Assembly (NCBI GenBank): GCA_003166865.1
Contig: PMUP01000041.1
Location: 181,334-245,333, forward strand
Direction: 5' to 3'
Source: Bryobacterales bacterium
Lineage (GTDB): Bacteria; Acidobacteriota; Terriglobia; Bryobacterales; Bryobacteraceae
Length of the DNA: 64,000 nucleotides
A program made the translations under genes and the position numbers. Below, piece after piece: positions 50,582-61,603 of this stretch. Each line of letters opens with the position of its first letter. Positions within the stretch are counted from its first letter, which is position 1. The notes under the pieces were generated by a model. The model was given only the letters and a program-made list of their open reading frames with translations, was not told the origin of the DNA and ran no database searches.

Positions 50582-51144
50582 CCGTATAACTCTTTGTAGA
50601 GCCAGGCGCGCGCCATTCGCCATTCGCGATTGATGGTGCGGGCTGAAACGCCCAGCACTTCCGCGATCTCATCCTCGGACATGCCGGCGAAGAATCGCAT
50701 CTCTACTATCTGGCATTGGCGGGCATCCACGATCTCCAATCGAGCCAGCGCCTCTTCCAGCATCAGCAGATCGCCGGAGCGCGCTTCGGCAATATCCAGC
50801 GCCTTATCCAAGCTGATGTCCGGAGCGCCGCCGCCCCGTTTGCCGGCGTTGCGCTTACGGGCGCGATCGATCAGGATCTGCCGCATCACATGCGCGGCGA
50901 CTTGGAAGAAATGGGTGCGATCGCGCCAGGGCGTGCCAGCCTGATCTACCAACCGAAGATAAGCTTCGTGAACCAGGTCGGTAGTCTGGAGGCTGCGAGC
51001 GGATCGCTCCCGGCGCATATGACCGGCGGCGATCTTCCGCAACTCGCGATAGGTCAGTTCCATCAGGCGCGCTTCGGCATCCGGCTCGCCATTCCTGAAG
51101 GCCCCGAGAAGACGGGTTATCTCGCCATCACGCGTGCCCTGCAT
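50578..51144 (-). CDS. ECF-like sigma factor coupled to Ser/Thr kinase
   Basis: Sigma factor of 188 residues. It starts GEITRLLGAFRNGEPDAEARLMEL and has RELRKIAAGHMRRERSARSLQTTDLVHEAYLRLVDQ, RTHFFQVAAHVMRQILIDRARKRNAGKRG and a region 4 with EMRFFAGMSEDEIAEVLGVSARTINREWRMARAWL (all given in family order). This is the ECF-like group, abundant in Acidobacteriota and Planctomycetes, that is typically encoded beside a Ser/Thr kinase, as here. No anti-sigma factor is adjacent, so control by phosphorylation from the overlapping kinase gene is a reasonable inference. Confidence 0.93.
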   Translation of the reverse strand: MQGTRDGEITRLLGAFRNGEPDAEARLMELTYRELRKIAAGHMRRERSARSLQTTDLVHEAYLRLVDQAGTPWRDRTHFFQVAAHVMRQILIDRARKRNAGKRGGGAPDISLDKALDIAEARSGDLLMLEEALARLEIVDARQCQIVEMRFFAGMSEDEIAEVLGVSARTINREWRMARAWLYKELYG

Positions 51145-51252
51145 TACGGTTCCCTACATCATACCTGCCTTTTAAAGGCCCGCTGCGAATGCGGCTGGGA
51201 CCAATTGTCGGCAATTCCGCCCTTTTCGCGCCATTACTAGTGAGGGAAAAAC

Positions 51253-52374
51253 ATGACGAACAGAAAGCAAGCGAGATTTCTTAGTTTGACGTTACTGGTG
51301 GCGAGCGTAGCTCTGCCCGCCCTGGCTCAACCGAATAAGCCCACCATCACGGTGATCGATGCTCCAGGCGCAGGCACGGTGTCTTCGCCAGCGTGCGCAC
51401 CCTTTTGCGGCACTACCGCTTACGCCATCAATGTATTCGGAGACATCGTGGGTTCCTACACGGATGCAAACATCGTGCCGCACGGCTTCCTGCGCCATGC
51501 CGACGGTCGCTTCGTCTCCTTTGACGCCCCCGGAGCCGGCTTGGGGGCTGGCCTCGACCAGGGTACCGCTGCGTACAGCATCAATGAACTAAACGCGATC
51601 GCGGGGCAGTTCCAAGACCCCAGCAACGTGTTTCACGCCTTTGTGCGCGACTTTTACGGCTTTATCACTACCTTTGACGCTCCAGGCGCCGGCACGGGCG
51701 CTTACCAAGGCACTTTGGCTTTCAGCATCAATCTGGAGGGAGCAACTACGGGGATCTACATTGATGGAAAAAATGTGTACCACGGCTTTGCGCGTTCGTA
51801 CCAAGGCGACACGGTGTCCTTCGATCCGCCTGGCTCGGTTTATACTTACCCCTGCCAGGAAACGTGCATCAACTATGACGGGTCAATCGTTGGGTTTTAC
51901 GCGGATGCCAAAAGCACTGTACACGGCTTTGTGCGCGATCCGGACGAGAAGATCACGACCTTCGACGCGCCTGCAGCGGGAACGGGCAACTTCAAGGGCA
52001 CCTACGCTGCGAGCATTAACCGGGAGGGTCTAATCGCGGGGTACACTGTAGACTCGAAAAACGTGGCCCACGGCTTCGTGCGTTATCCCGACGGCTCCTT
52101 CACTACGTTCAATGATCCCGTAGCGGCCGCCGGCTCCGGCCAGGGCACGGCGCCTTTCAGCATCAACCTCGAAGCGGCAACAACAGGAGAGTACCTGGAC
52201 GCAAGTAACATCAGTCACGGATTCGAGCGCGCTCCCGGCGGGCAATTCACCACCGTCAATGCTCCGAACGCTGTAGGGGGAACGCGTCCCACGATGAACA
52301 ACTGGCTCGGTGTCGTCACGGGATACTTCTTCGATGCAAACAGCGTAGTTCACGGCTTCCTCTGGAACCCCTAG
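51253..52374 (+). CDS. Secreted repeat protein (HAF-like propeller repeats)
   Basis: Exported protein of 373 residues with signal LTLLVASVALPALAQ. The mature part is seven or so repeats of about 45 residues, each with the pattern TFDAPGAGTG..QGT.A.SINxxGxxxGxYxDxxNVxHGFxR. Examples are SFDAPGAGLGAGLDQGTAAY, TFDAPGAGTGAYQGTLAF and TFNDPVAAAGSGQGTAPF. Such HGF-rich repeats belong to the group called extracellular HAF repeats and probably form a beta propeller. No catalytic residues are apparent. The gene is divergent from the sigma-factor gene, 108 bases away. Confidence 0.85.
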   Translation: MTNRKQARFLSLTLLVASVALPALAQPNKPTITVIDAPGAGTVSSPACAPFCGTTAYAINVFGDIVGSYTDANIVPHGFLRHADGRFVSFDAPGAGLGAGLDQGTAAYSINELNAIAGQFQDPSNVFHAFVRDFYGFITTFDAPGAGTGAYQGTLAFSINLEGATTGIYIDGKNVYHGFARSYQGDTVSFDPPGSVYTYPCQETCINYDGSIVGFYADAKSTVHGFVRDPDEKITTFDAPAAGTGNFKGTYAASINREGLIAGYTVDSKNVAHGFVRYPDGSFTTFNDPVAAAGSGQGTAPFSINLEAATTGEYLDASNISHGFERAPGGQFTTVNAPNAVGGTRPTMNNWLGVVTGYFFDANSVVHGFLWNP

Positions 52375-52398
52375 GGCGCCGGCAGAGCCCTAGCCGAA

Positions 52399-54582
<2,184 letters not shown>

Positions 54583-54640
54583 CAGCTACCTATCGGAGGA
54601 AGGGATTAAATCCTTTAGATCTAGGATCTTCGCCCGATTC

Positions 54641-55375
54641 TTACTCCGCAATAAGACGAATCGACCCGATGCCGCCCTGGATGTCCAAGCGCACCGTGGT
54701 TTTAGCGCGTCCAAGCGCGTCATTGACATACCGGCCGTCCCTCTTCTCCAAGCCGGTCGCCTGAACGCCCCCGATACCGCCCTTCGCCTCTGCCTCAATG
54801 CCAACGCCCGTAGGAAGATAGACTGTCGCCTCGCCGACTCCGCCACGAATGGAAACCGCGTAGTCTTTCTTGGGCGTGCCTCGCAGGTCCATGCGCAGTT
54901 CGCCCACCCCCATCTCCACATTCACCCGCCGCAGCGATAGATCTCCAAGATCCAGATGGCTTTCGCCGGCGCCGCATTTCACTTCCAGATCCAGGGGTTT
55001 GTCGTTGTTGAAAGCCAGGTCCCACTCGTACCGGTTGGACCCGCCGTGGACGCCGCTAGGCTCTTCCACCAACAGGTGTCCGCGGAAACCTCCGGCTGCA
55101 TTGTGATACGTGACTTCCGGCCGCAAGCGCAGGCGGTTATAAACAAACCTGGCTTCCATCAATTTGGCGGCGCCTCCCCGAACTCGCAGCTCTCCCGCCC
55201 CCATCCTCAGCTCCGCCCGCACTTCTTCGGAATTATCCAGTTCCACGCTCCGGGTCTCGGTCCGCTCGGGCCCAGGAGGGCTCCAGTCCGGGCCACAACC
55301 GCTCAGCAGCACCCAGCTAGGCAATAGCACGCTCGCGCCAATCAGCGCGGGAAGACTTCGCGATAAATGCAGCAT
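54641..55375 (-). CDS. Predicted lipoprotein with toast-rack (DUF2154/LiaF-like) domain
   Basis: A 244-residue lipoprotein (VLLPSWVLLSGC lipobox). The mature protein is a run of short beta strands with glycine turns, VRAELRMGAGELRVRGGAAKL, LDLEVKCGAGESHLDLGDL, NVEMGVGELRMDLRG, SIRGGVGEATVYLPTGVGIEAEAKGGIGGV, which is the toast-rack type repeat. LiaF-like proteins act in envelope-stress sensing in Firmicutes. Here the role is unknown. It lies just upstream of the hybrid histidine kinase on the same strand (58 bases), so a functional link is possible. Confidence 0.85.
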   Translation of the reverse strand: MLHLSRSLPALIGASVLLPSWVLLSGCGPDWSPPGPERTETRSVELDNSEEVRAELRMGAGELRVRGGAAKLMEARFVYNRLRLRPEVTYHNAAGGFRGHLLVEEPSGVHGGSNRYEWDLAFNNDKPLDLEVKCGAGESHLDLGDLSLRRVNVEMGVGELRMDLRGTPKKDYAVSIRGGVGEATVYLPTGVGIEAEAKGGIGGVQATGLEKRDGRYVNDALGRAKTTVRLDIQGGIGSIRLIAE

Positions 55376-55538
55376 CCGTTGATTACCTTAAACCAGCATA
55401 CGAGAAGCTGCTGGCCCCAAGTTCCGTCAAGATTGATGGAAAGCCACGCTGCTAAGGCCCTTTACTTAGTCCGTGCCCTACCGTACTCCCATATCACTCG
55501 TATTCTTTGCCTTAGTACATATCGTCGTCACCGGCTGA

Positions 55539-56531
55539 TTGCTACACTGGATCATCTTGAGCGACAGTCCTATTGGCTGCCTATATTGCCGTAAGAATAT
55601 CAGTCCTTTGCGCAAGCTGAAGGACCCGCACTTTTGTTGCGACGAGCATCGCAAGAAAGGCGCCTCGAAGTCCGCTCGAGCGCTGCGGGAAGCTGAAGAT
55701 TTGTATGGCTTTGGTAGCACTATCAGCACTTCCAAACCCGAGGATAAATCCGAGCGGCGGGCCGGATTTGGCGGCATCATTTTCGTGGGTGTCATCATCG
55801 TGGTCCTGCTGCTTGGGCTCTCGCGCGTTTCCACGAATTCACCAGCTCCTAGGGCGGTCTCGCCTCTGCCGGATAATCCACACAACAACAGCGCAGGTTT
55901 TGGACAAACCATCGCCAATCTGATTCAAGACCGGACTTCTGGAACCTTGCGCGAGGATTTCCGTTCCGGCTTCTCGAATTGGGACGGTCTCAAATCGGTT
56001 GGCTCGGACTGGACCCTTCAGGCCGGCCAGGTCCGCCCCGCATCGCTGCGCCTCTGGAAGCCTTCCTCCTCGCTTTCCAACTATGAGCTCGAGTTCCTGG
56101 GGCAGATCGATCACAAAAGCATGGATTGGGCGTTTCGCGCGGCCGACCTTCACAATTACTACGCCACCAAGCTGGTCATCACCCGTCCCGGCGCATTGCC
56201 CAATGCCGGACTGGTTCGTTTCGTTGTCCTGGATGGCCGCGAGCGCGAGCGCGTGGAGCTGCCGCTGCCCCTCACACTCGAAAGCGGCGTCGATTACCGC
56301 GTGCGCGTCAGCGTGCGTGGCAACCGTTTCCTCACTTCCGTCAACGGCCAGTTGATCAGCTCCTGGATGGATAGCCGGATCAGCCGCGGCGGCGTCGGCT
56401 TTTTTTCCGAGGACGGCGAGTCCTCCATGCTCAAATGGGTCAGCGTGTCGGAACGCGACAGCTTCCTGGCGCGCATCGCGTCGCATTTCTCCCTGATTAC
56501 GTTCCCCACGGCGGCCGTCCCGGCCCGATAA
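55539..56531 (+). CDS. Membrane-anchored protein with N-terminal Cys cluster and laminin-G-like domain
   Basis: A 330-residue protein of unknown function. A small Cys/His cluster, CLYCRKNISPLRKL and DPHFCCDEHRKK, near the N-terminus looks like a zinc-binding knuckle. A membrane helix (GIIFVGVIIVVLLLGLS, about residues 77-93) follows. The outer domain (LREDFRSGFSNWDG, DWTLQAGQVRPASLRLW, DWAFRAADLHNYYATKLVI, VRVSVRGNRFLTSVNGQLI) has the strand pattern of concanavalin-like DUF1080 or laminin-G-type domains. The start is uncertain: TTG 55,539 opens the frame, and TTG 55,557 is closer to the Cys cluster. No ATG precedes it. Confidence 0.75.
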   Translation: MLHWIILSDSPIGCLYCRKNISPLRKLKDPHFCCDEHRKKGASKSARALREAEDLYGFGSTISTSKPEDKSERRAGFGGIIFVGVIIVVLLLGLSRVSTNSPAPRAVSPLPDNPHNNSAGFGQTIANLIQDRTSGTLREDFRSGFSNWDGLKSVGSDWTLQAGQVRPASLRLWKPSSSLSNYELEFLGQIDHKSMDWAFRAADLHNYYATKLVITRPGALPNAGLVRFVVLDGRERERVELPLPLTLESGVDYRVRVSVRGNRFLTSVNGQLISSWMDSRISRGGVGFFSEDGESSMLKWVSVSERDSFLARIASHFSLITFPTAAVPAR

Positions 56532-56535
56532 CAGC

Positions 56536-57030
56536 CTAAAACGTCTCGCCCACCAATTTCGTAATTCGTTTGGCGAGATCGTTAGTGACGCCCAGGTTTT
56601 CGCCGAAGAAACGCACCCGCCCGGTGATCTTCTGGTCCATCAGCACACGCCCGTCGCGAGCCGTCACCGATGCGGCAACATCCACCTTCGTGGCGCCGAA
56701 TACGGTGGTGAGCTCGCGCTTGGTTTGGCTGCCTTCCTTGAAGCCCTCCACCTTGGTGTGCAGCGTGACCAGGTCCGTGACGGCATCGGCGGCGTGATCG
56801 CCGGTGCGATAGACCTTTTGGAACGTGCCGGACGCGCGCACGCGCTCCACTAGCCGTTCGTAAACAGCGAAACGGAACTCCGCCGGAATCTGAATGTCAC
56901 CGGCTTCCACCATTGCGATTTGAATGGCTGACGCAGAAAGTTTCGGCTTCGCGGCGGTTTGAGCCGAGACCATGGCTGGGATCGCGAGCATCGAAAGCGA
57001 GGCAATCAGGACGAACTTCCGGCTCTTCAC
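56536..57030 (-). CDS. Secreted protein, DUF4410-like
   Basis: A 164-residue exported protein (signal VLIASLSMLAIPAMVSAQ). The mature protein has EFRFAVYERLVERVRASGTF, HTKVEGFKEGSQTKRELTTVFGATKVDVAASVTARDG (residues about 95-130) and KITGRVRFFGENLGVTNDLAKRITKLV. The layout resembles the DUF4410 type of small exported proteins, though this is a resemblance by eye only. Its start overlaps the stop of the next upstream gene by 4 bases, so the two secreted proteins are probably made together. Confidence 0.75.
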   Translation of the reverse strand: MKSRKFVLIASLSMLAIPAMVSAQTAAKPKLSASAIQIAMVEAGDIQIPAEFRFAVYERLVERVRASGTFQKVYRTGDHAADAVTDLVTLHTKVEGFKEGSQTKRELTTVFGATKVDVAASVTARDGRVLMDQKITGRVRFFGENLGVTNDLAKRITKLVGETF

Positions 57031-57548
57031 GGCTTGCTCCCGTCGCTGGCCTTTTCCTCGGACAGACTGGCGTGCGCGCCCGCCTGCATCAGTTGCGAGC
57101 GCATCTGTTCAGCCTGGCCGATTGGAAGCGCGAAAATAGCGCCGTGAACAGCACCATCGGGATCGTGAAACGCCACTGTGAGTATGTCCACCTTGGTGCG
57201 CATCATGATTGTCAGCGCTTTTCCACTCCCGTAGGGCGCGGCGATAGCTGCTGTCTTCACGGCGGTTCCCGTCTTGCCGCCGCTCTGCGTGGTTTCCGTG
57301 CCGATGAAGATGTCATCGATGGCAGAGATCGCAATCTTGTTCTCGGCCTTGCCGGTCGTGAACTGCAGTGCGCCGTCCTGAACCATCAGCTTGCCTGTGG
57401 CGTTCCGCTGGATGGTGTCGAGGCCGATAACATGGCGGACATTTGGGTTCGCAGCCGTAGTTGTGCCGGGGCTGCTCGATGTGGCCGTCTGCGCCGGCGC
57501 AAGGCTTGCCGCGCCCAAGGCAACGATCAGGGTAGTGGTTAGTTTCAC
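57027..57548 (-). CDS. Secreted protein of unknown function
   Basis: A 173-residue exported protein (signal TTLIVALGAASLAPAQ). It has GLDTIQRNATGKLMVQDGALQF, KIAISAIDDIFIGTETTQSGGKTG, KALTIMMRTKVDILTVAFHDPDGAVHGAIFALP. The GxLxVxxGxLxFxxxxxxxxIxxxxIxdvxtG order resembles small acidobacterial exported proteins. Nothing indicates an enzyme. It is upstream of and overlaps the DUF4410-like gene by four bases. A spacer of 132 bases separates it from the divergent TPR gene and may hold both promoters. Confidence 0.75.
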   Translation of the reverse strand: MKLTTTLIVALGAASLAPAQTATSSSPGTTTAANPNVRHVIGLDTIQRNATGKLMVQDGALQFTTGKAENKIAISAIDDIFIGTETTQSGGKTGTAVKTAAIAAPYGSGKALTIMMRTKVDILTVAFHDPDGAVHGAIFALPIGQAEQMRSQLMQAGAHASLSEEKASDGSKP

Positions 57549-57680
57549 AAGATCCTTTCCGCCAATCCCTCGCGTGGTGAGAAAACAAGCCTATCATAAA
57601 GCGACAGCTCCCTTGCGCGCGCCGCCGCCGTGTCAGCTAGTGTAGATATAGAAGTCGCGTGATGGGGAAGCGTTTCTCGA

Positions 57681-59216
57681 ATGCGCACTTGTGGTTTGTT
57701 GTTCCTTGTCTTCGCCGCTGCCGGCGTCGTCCTGGCATCCGATCCCAAACAAGCTGAAAAGCCCTTCAAGGACGGTCTTCGGTACGAACAGAATAGCCAA
57801 TGGAAGGAAGCCGAGGCGGCCTACTCGGAAGCCATTCAGCTCAACCCCGCGAGCGGGCTCTATTTCCTGCACCGCGCACGCGTCCGGTTGGCCCGTGGCG
57901 ATGCTCCGCGCGCGCGTGAGGACGCCACCGCCGCCAGCCGGTTGGAACCCCATAACGGCGAGGCGTTCCAACTGCTGGGCAGCCTCGATGTGCAACTCCA
58001 AAACCCGCGCCAGGCAGTCGCCGATTACAGCCGCGCCATCGAACTCGGGGCGAACGACGCCGCGGTTTACAACGGACGCGCGGCCGCCCATACCAACTTG
58101 GGCGAGTACGCTCCGGCTGTGGCCGACTACACCGCCGGAATCAAGTTGCGCCTGGATGACCCCGAGCCCATCCGATCGCGCGGCGATGTCTACGTCGCCA
58201 TGGGCCGCTTTAGCGACGCCATCGACGATTACGACCAAAGCATCAGTCTGAAGCCGGATAACCCCGACGCGTTTATGGGTCGTGGCTTCTGCCGGGGGCA
58301 ATTCGGCGACTACCGCCGCGCCATCGAGGATTTCGATAGGGTGCTTTCCGCGCGTCCCCAGGATGCCAAAGCTCTCACGCTGCGCGGCGCGGCCCGCTTC
58401 CGGCTCAACGAGAACGTACTAGCCGTCGCCGACTTCACCGAAGCCCTGAAGACCGCGCCCAAGGACGTATATCTCTACCTGGCTCGCTCCTCCGCGCTGG
58501 TGAGGCTCGAACGCCACGCCGAGGCGCTTCAGGATCGCGAGGAAGCGGTGCGATTGGCGCCCGATTCGGCCGAAGTTTATCTCGCCCGCGGAGGCTCCTA
58601 TCATCAGCTCGGCTTGCATGAAAAAGGACTCGCGGATCGCAGCAAGGCGATCGATCTGAATCCGAAGCTACCCGAAGCCTGGCTCGCGCGTGGCAGCGCT
58701 TACTATCTGCTCGGCGATTATGGCAAGGCGCACTCCGACCTCCAGCAGGCCCTGCTCTTGCGTCCGGATTATCAGGAAGCCGCTGACGTTTTGGCCAAAG
58801 CGCGAGAGCGTTTAGAGGAAGCCAAGAACACCGCACCGCCGCCGGCCGTACTGCAGCCAGCCCCACCACCCGCGCCTTCCCCACAACCCCCGCCACCCGC
58901 CCCGCCCGCAAAACCCGACATACGCCCAGTTGCTCCCGCACCGGCAGTAACCGCCTCAGAGCACGAGACCCGCGGCCGCGCCTTCACTCAATTGGGGAAA
59001 TATCCGGAAGCGCTCGCCGAGCTGACCCAGGCTATTCAGCTCAAGCCCGATATCGCCACCGCTTACAATGCGCGCGGCTACGTCCATCTGCTCACGCGCG
59101 ACTATCAACGGGCGCTCGCCGATTTCAATGACGCCATCCGTCTGAAGCCCGCCTATCCCAACGCGCTGCAGAACCGTTCCATCGCCCTGAAAGCTCTCGG
59201 TAAGGCATCGCCCTAA
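57681..59216 (+). CDS. Secreted or periplasmic TPR-repeat protein
   Basis: A 511-residue protein with a short signal peptide (GLLFLVFAAAGVVLAS) and about ten tetratricopeptide repeats, seen as WKEAEAAYSEAIQLNP, PRQAVADYSRAIELG, YAPAVADYTAGIKLR, FSDAIDDYDQSISLKP, YRRAIEDFDRVLSARP, VLAVADFTEALKTAP and others. A proline-rich linker at about 392-428 (PPPAPSPQPPPPAPPA) separates the last two repeats (YPEALAELTQAIQLKP, YQRALADFNDAIRLKP). TPR arrays mediate protein-protein contacts. The partner is unknown. It converges on hemQ, and the genes overlap by 4 bases. Confidence 0.88.
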   Translation: MRTCGLLFLVFAAAGVVLASDPKQAEKPFKDGLRYEQNSQWKEAEAAYSEAIQLNPASGLYFLHRARVRLARGDAPRAREDATAASRLEPHNGEAFQLLGSLDVQLQNPRQAVADYSRAIELGANDAAVYNGRAAAHTNLGEYAPAVADYTAGIKLRLDDPEPIRSRGDVYVAMGRFSDAIDDYDQSISLKPDNPDAFMGRGFCRGQFGDYRRAIEDFDRVLSARPQDAKALTLRGAARFRLNENVLAVADFTEALKTAPKDVYLYLARSSALVRLERHAEALQDREEAVRLAPDSAEVYLARGGSYHQLGLHEKGLADRSKAIDLNPKLPEAWLARGSAYYLLGDYGKAHSDLQQALLLRPDYQEAADVLAKARERLEEAKNTAPPPAVLQPAPPPAPSPQPPPPAPPAKPDIRPVAPAPAVTASEHETRGRAFTQLGKYPEALAELTQAIQLKPDIATAYNARGYVHLLTRDYQRALADFNDAIRLKPAYPNALQNRSIALKALGKASP

Positions 59217-60061
59217 CCGCCCAGCCACTTGCCCAGATCGGCCGCCGGACAGCGAATCCCGACATAAAACGTTCCGAACAGCGCATAATCCGCGCTCACT
59301 TCGTCGAACCGCATCTCGTAGATCAGCTTCTTGAACACCAGCGGATCGTCGGCAAACAGATCCACGCCCCACTCCCAGTCATCGAATCCAATCGATCCGG
59401 AAATGATCTGCTTCACCTCGCCGGCGTATCTGCGTCCCACCATGCCGTGCGCGTGCATCTGCCGCTGCCGCTCGGCCATCGGCAGCCGGTACCAGTTCTT
59501 CAGCTCGCCGCGTTTGCGATCCATCGGATAAAAACACAGGTACTTGTGCGGAGGCATATCGGGGTAGAGCCGCGGCGCCATGGCCTCGCGCTGCCGCGCC
59601 AGCACTTCTTCGATCTCAGCTGACCACTCAGGCGAAAACGGAGCAATGCCGCGCGCCGCCAAAGCACCGTAGGTCTTTAGGCTGGAATCGTACAGCCCTA
59701 ATTCCACCACGGACAGATACGACGACGAAGGTTCCAAATAATCCCACAGCCTGAGCCCCGCCAGCTTCCGCTCGGCTTGGTTCAGCTCATCGAACGAGCG
59801 CCGGAAATGCACCAGAATCAAATCGCCCTTGTGCCCCAGCAGCGAGAAGATCGCGCTCTGGCCGCTCGCCTCTCGCTCCATTTCCACGAGCATATTGGAT
59901 GCTTCCAAGGCAATGTCGGCGCGCTCGGAGTCCGCAAGCTGCTTCCACGCCGTCCAGCGCACGCGCAGCATCTGGTGCAGCATACTCGCGCCTTCCAGCG
60001 TCAGAGGAACGGCCGGCAGATGCTCAGCGGCGATTTCCGGAGGGTGCGTAACGGTAGACAT
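59213..60061 (-). CDS. hemQ: Coproheme decarboxylase HemQ (chlorite dismutase family)
   Basis: Enzyme that oxidatively decarboxylates coproheme to heme b in the coproporphyrin-dependent pathway. The 282-residue product has the family core: AIFSLLGHKGDLILVHFRRSFDEL near residue 68, EPSSSYLSVVELGLY, YLCFYPMDRKRGELKNWYRLPMAERQRQMHAHGMVGRRYAGEV (residues about 175-217) and GSIGFDDWEWGVDLFADDPL. The Tyr in CFYPMDRKRG is the reactive tyrosine and the His in MHAHG the proximal heme ligand of characterised HemQ. Chlorite dismutase itself has an Arg in place of that pattern. Other heme genes are not nearby. Confidence 0.93.
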   Translation of the reverse strand: MSTVTHPPEIAAEHLPAVPLTLEGASMLHQMLRVRWTAWKQLADSERADIALEASNMLVEMEREASGQSAIFSLLGHKGDLILVHFRRSFDELNQAERKLAGLRLWDYLEPSSSYLSVVELGLYDSSLKTYGALAARGIAPFSPEWSAEIEEVLARQREAMAPRLYPDMPPHKYLCFYPMDRKRGELKNWYRLPMAERQRQMHAHGMVGRRYAGEVKQIISGSIGFDDWEWGVDLFADDPLVFKKLIYEMRFDEVSADYALFGTFYVGIRCPAADLGKWLGG

Positions 60062-60146
60062 AAGGAGAGTCTGAGCCTCCTGTCTGAGTCTAGCTAATAT
60101 CGCAACTAGCTTGCGATTTTTCCCTCCCGCCGCCCACTGCTAAAGC

Positions 60147-60371
60147 ATGAAAGCATCTCTCTCTCTTTTCCTAACCAGCGCCCTCCTACTGGGCGCAACT
60201 TCGCTGGCCTTTGGCAGTCCCCGCGCAGACGAAAACAGCGACCAAAAAGCCAAGCATGCCAGCTCCGGCCACCGCTCTCGCAGCTCCACGCATCACCGCA
60301 GCACCGGCTCGCAGCACCACAACAACACTAACTCCGGTTCGAAGACCCACAGCAACGTTCCATCGAACTAG
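60147..60371 (+). CDS. Small secreted Ser/His/Asn-rich protein
   Basis: A 74-residue product with a signal peptide (LFLTSALLLGATSLAFGS). The mature 50 residues are low complexity with Ser, His, Asn and Thr (GHRSRSSTHHRSTGSQHHNN). It is conserved only in composition, as far as can be judged. The frame and signal support translation. A structural or metal-binding role is possible but not shown. It lies between hemQ (divergent) and the aminotransferase gene. Confidence 0.6.
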   Translation: MKASLSLFLTSALLLGATSLAFGSPRADENSDQKAKHASSGHRSRSSTHHRSTGSQHHNNTNSGSKTHSNVPSN

Positions 60372-60417
60372 GCGCGCTGCCGAGCTGGGCGCGTGAGCAG
60401 GCGGACCGTGTTAACTT

Positions 60418-61602
60418 GTGTCCTTGCCCGCGTCACTCTACTCCTCGCGGCTCCGCTGGGACCTCGCACCCAATCGCCTCACGCGGCTGTTGGATGAACG
60501 AAGATCCGCCGGAGCCGCCCTTCTCGACCTCACCGAATCGAATCCCACCGCCGCCGGATTCGCGTATCCGTCCCATCAGATTCTCGCGGCGCTGGCCGAT
60601 CCACGCGCGCTCAGCTATCAGCCCGCTGCAGCCGGAATGCCTTCCGCCCGCGCCGCGGTTTCCAAGGATTACTACTCCGGCCGCGTCGACCCCGGGCGCA
60701 TTCTGCTCACCGCCAGCACCAGCGAAGCCTACGCGTTCGTCTTCAAACTGCTGGCCGACCCCGGCGACGAAGTCCTGGTCCCGCGCCCTTCGTATCCTTT
60801 GTTCGACTTTCTCGCCGCTCTCGAAGCGGTGCGCGTGGTCCAGTACCCGCTCGTGTACCATAGCGCGTGGTCCATCGATTTCGACGCGCTCGCCGGCTCC
60901 ATCACTCCACGTTCCCGCGCGATCGTGCTCGTGAATCCGAACAATCCGACTGGCTCATTCCTCAAGCAGTCCGAACTCGGCCCACTCATCGCGCTCGCCC
61001 GCGAACACAACCTCGCCCTCATTTCCGACGAAGTCTTTTCGGACTATGGGCTCCATCCGGACCAACCGCTCGTGCACTCGCTCACCGCAGTCACCGATGT
61101 CCTGACGTTTTGCTTATCCGGCCTCTCCAAAGTCGCCGCCCTTCCACAGTTGAAGCTGGGCTGGATCGTCACCGGCGGCCCAGCCCGTGAATGCGAGCAA
61201 GCCTTCCAGCGCTTGGAGCTGATCGCCGATACCTATCTTTCCGTTGGCGCTCCGGTGCAACTAGCCGCGCCGGTGCTGCTCGGCCTCCGCACTCGGTTGC
61301 AGGATCAGATTCTCGCGCGCGTCCGCGCCAATCGGGCATTCCTCGCGAGCCAGCTCGGCCCTCGCTCGCCCTGGAGACTGCTCGAAACCGAGGGCGGCTG
61401 GTATGCGATCCTCGAAGCGCCGCGCATTCAATCCGAGGAAGAGTGGGTGCTGAGCTTGCTCGCTAACGACGGCGTGCTGGTCCAACCCGGCTTCTTTTTC
61501 GATTTTGAAAGGGAGGCGTTCCTGGTGCTGAGCCTGCTGACGCCCGAGGACGTTTTCCACGAAGGCGTTCGCCGGATTCTCGCGCGAGCCCCGCTTACCT
61601 GA
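60418..61602 (+). CDS. Pyridoxal-phosphate-dependent aminotransferase (class I/II)
   Basis: Fold-type I aminotransferase of 394 residues. The family landmarks are LDLTESNPTAAGF, ILLTASTSEAYAFVFKLLADPGDEVLVPRPSYPLF, IVLVNPNNPTGSF near residue 168, LISDEVFSDYG (the Asp that contacts the pyridoxal ring) and the Schiff-base lysine in FCLSGLSKVAALPQLKLGW near residue 235. It resembles the alanine/aspartate-type group, but the substrate is not readable. GTG 60,418 is the start. No biosynthetic neighbours were found. Confidence 0.93.
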   Translation: MSLPASLYSSRLRWDLAPNRLTRLLDERRSAGAALLDLTESNPTAAGFAYPSHQILAALADPRALSYQPAAAGMPSARAAVSKDYYSGRVDPGRILLTASTSEAYAFVFKLLADPGDEVLVPRPSYPLFDFLAALEAVRVVQYPLVYHSAWSIDFDALAGSITPRSRAIVLVNPNNPTGSFLKQSELGPLIALAREHNLALISDEVFSDYGLHPDQPLVHSLTAVTDVLTFCLSGLSKVAALPQLKLGWIVTGGPARECEQAFQRLELIADTYLSVGAPVQLAAPVLLGLRTRLQDQILARVRANRAFLASQLGPRSPWRLLETEGGWYAILEAPRIQSEEEWVLSLLANDGVLVQPGFFFDFEREAFLVLSLLTPEDVFHEGVRRILARAPLT

Positions 61603-61603
61603 G

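Noticed and set aside
58840-58935. Proline-rich run in the TPR protein as a nucleotide repeat
   Set aside because: The bases do not form a regular tandem unit; it is a composition effect of a proline linker.
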